Below are positions 62,150-64,000 of a stretch of 64,000 nucleotides of DNA, one piece after another. Position numbers and translations under genes: made by a program. Under the pieces are notes generated by a model. It was given only the letters and a program-made list of their open reading frames with translations. It was not told the DNA's origin and searched no databases. The number at the start of each line of letters is the position of its first letter. The first letter of the stretch is position 1. Source of the stretch: Nymphaea colorata (lineage: Eukaryota; Streptophyta; Magnoliopsida; Nymphaeales; Nymphaeaceae); assembly GCF_008831285.2 (NCBI RefSeq), contig NC_045140.1:17234370-17298369 (forward strand), given 5' to 3'.

Positions 62150-64000
62150 GAGCTCTGAAAAGAATTTTGGTAAGAGATCTAGAGATAGAGAGAGTATGTT
62201 TCTTCCACGTCTCTCTTATATGTAAGACACTTGAGTGTCATCCACTCTACTTAATATTTCTACGGCGAACATGTTTACCAGAAAATTAACAACAAAGATA
62301 TAAATATCCATGATAATGAAAAAAAAAATCATATTATTGTGATGCTTAAGCCATACTTTATTAAAATTAAAAAGTCAATTAATTGCCTTTTCAGTTTTTT
62401 TTTTTTAACCAAGAAAATCCTATTTATGCGTTAGAAAAAGTAGTACATTGTTTGTTAATGTCATCCAACTAGGAAAAGATTTCGTATCACCTCGAATTTG
62501 AGAAAGAATACAATCAACTACGAAACATCCAAAAGAAACGAAAAGTCGTTCTCTATTCAAAATTCATGTTTTAAATTTTGTATTTTAGAGAATTAAAACC
62601 CATTCACATGGTTAGATTTTTCGAAAGTAATATCACAACACTTACAAATGGTTTTATATTGAAAGAATGAATTACATAGTGGACAATGATGTTAAAATTT
62701 AAGATTTATTCGTTAAAAATAATCATTAAGTTTATCACAGAGTTGGCAATGATTTATGATCCTTTTATCATGATTTCTTAAAGTTTAGTCATCCAACGCA
62801 TCCGGCAGCATTAACTTATATATATATATATATAGGTGTGAATTACTTGATCGGCATTTTGAAGAAACCAGTCACTACTAGTTTTTTACATAACTCATTT
62901 TCTCGTGGTTAAGTGAATCATATGGACGTGATAACCATAACGTTATAAGTTCATTTGAAAATAAGATCTTTAGAGTGCATATCTTAGATATCATAAAAGC
63001 TCACATCTTAGATATCGGAACTTTTGAAACTTAATTTATATTGATTTTCGTAGTTTTAAGCAGGACGGCCACATCTAACGATGGTTAAAGAAAAAGAGTA
63101 AAAATACGTGACTACTTTTATTTTATGCACCAAAATCTTATTTTCACTTGTAATTTTGAAATTTTTATTTTTTAAAACATGTAAACTTGGCATGTCCGGC
63201 CACATTTGCATGAGAAGTGGTTTGGCGTAGATCTGAAAATCATTGAGCAAATGATTAACCGGAGAATAACAATTCTCGCCGACATACTTGCGTGAGGTGA
63301 GACAAAAAAAAAAAAAGGAGAAAATGGGTCGGTTTCTTCGCAATTTGCAACTTGGATCCGACCCGTATTATTATGGTCCCTAGAACCATGTATCGGTCGC
63401 CGGTTGCCCCTTTTTGGATTTGGTTCCTCGTTCGGTTATGCTGGTTTGGATCCGCCTAAACCACATGGACGTGCACAAAAATTTTGCTTGTTCCGAGCAC
63501 CAAACCAAACAAGCTGCGTGTCGTTATCTTTTCTTGGATCCAAATATGATCTGGATCTGTACCTGTGTGGATCCAACTGAAAGTGAAGTTTGGATTGCAC
63601 CTTGGATCCACAGGCAAATGATTGTCCGGTGCTCCTTTTGTGGGCCTACATATTAATTTCGTGCTCGCAATCGGATTCCATTAATTTTCAAAACTACCTC
63701 CAAATTATTTTGCACGGTCATATGCCGAAGAATATTCTCTAAAAAATTTCAAATAATATCGAAGGAAATTGAACGTTTAGATTCTGGAGGATCCAAAGAA
63801 TATGCTTTCCACTTAGATACCACCAACAAAATCTTATAATGAGAAATTCTATATTTCTTGGATAATCACTTACTTTTCCAAGTATATGGAAATTTACTTG
63901 AAAAATTACAATAAAGCACTTAAACTTTTGTGCAAATAAAAAACAGCTCTACGTCTTTGAAGGAGATCCTTAAAGAGTCTTCTTCATTGATTGAAGCGGA
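62150..64000. other. AT-rich spacer at right edge
   Basis: The left end is the promoter of USP copy 2. A (TA)n run lies near 62817-62833. Positions 63345-63650 form a GGATCC-rich tract (TTGGATCC repeated) with an incidental open frame. I see no coding exon. Confidence 0.5.

Overview
The window is nuclear DNA from a flowering plant. The genes are plant-specific or carry plant-type features: a catalase chaperone NCA1, a GBF-interacting protein, an AGC VIII kinase of the D6PK/PVPK-1 type, and universal-stress proteins with the plant C-terminal arrangement. Coding exons are split by long AT-rich introns with GT..AG borders, and genes are separated by several kilobases of AT-rich DNA with simple repeats and small foldback elements. 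I cannot name the species from sequence alone. No organelle, bacterial or viral genes are visible, and I found no LTR retrotransposon with coding domains.

Layout. (1) 1-133, minus: the first codons of a Ser/Thr kinase of CIPK/SnRK type, running off the left edge. (2) 134-6480: repeat-rich spacer with a 37-bp triple tandem repeat, a possible SINE remnant and several foldback elements. (3) 6480-11777, plus: NCA1 (RING plus TPR, 364 residues, seven coding exons behind a leader intron). (4) 14131-19844, minus: a two-RRM, glycine-rich hnRNP-like protein (362 residues, six coding exons); a perfect 31-bp inverted repeat lies just beyond its 3' end. (5) 20010-24230: AT-rich spacer. (6) 24472-31881, plus: GIP1-like protein (927 residues, ten coding exons). 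(7) 34126-40935, plus: RPAC1, the AC40 subunit shared by RNA polymerases I and III (422 residues, nine exons), retaining four cysteines that look like a [4Fe-4S] site. (8) 40936-46480: spacer. (9) 47482-50623, plus: AGC1-type kinase (601 residues, two coding exons) with two short upstream ORFs in its leader. (10) 53630-57714 and 60208-62134, both minus: a tandem pair of USP-domain genes whose first three exons have identical lengths and phases. (11) 62150-64000: spacer.

The genes do not form one pathway. They are housekeeping and signalling genes: catalase folding, RNA binding, transcription-factor binding, Pol I/III transcription, polar membrane kinase signalling and stress-type nucleotide-binding proteins. 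Two neighbour pairs (hnRNP with GIP1; AGC kinase with USP) match neighbours I recall from Arabidopsis, which suggests old microsynteny. Gene models were built by hand from ORFs, splice borders and reading-frame continuity; all coding exons join in frame. UTR limits and transcription starts are guesses. I did not find a convincing undescribed system. The items most worth a second look are the perfect hairpin at 13751-13831, the kinase uORFs, the intronic MITE copies, the TACCCG-rich inverted-repeat element at 15643-15972 and the RPAC1 cysteine set.
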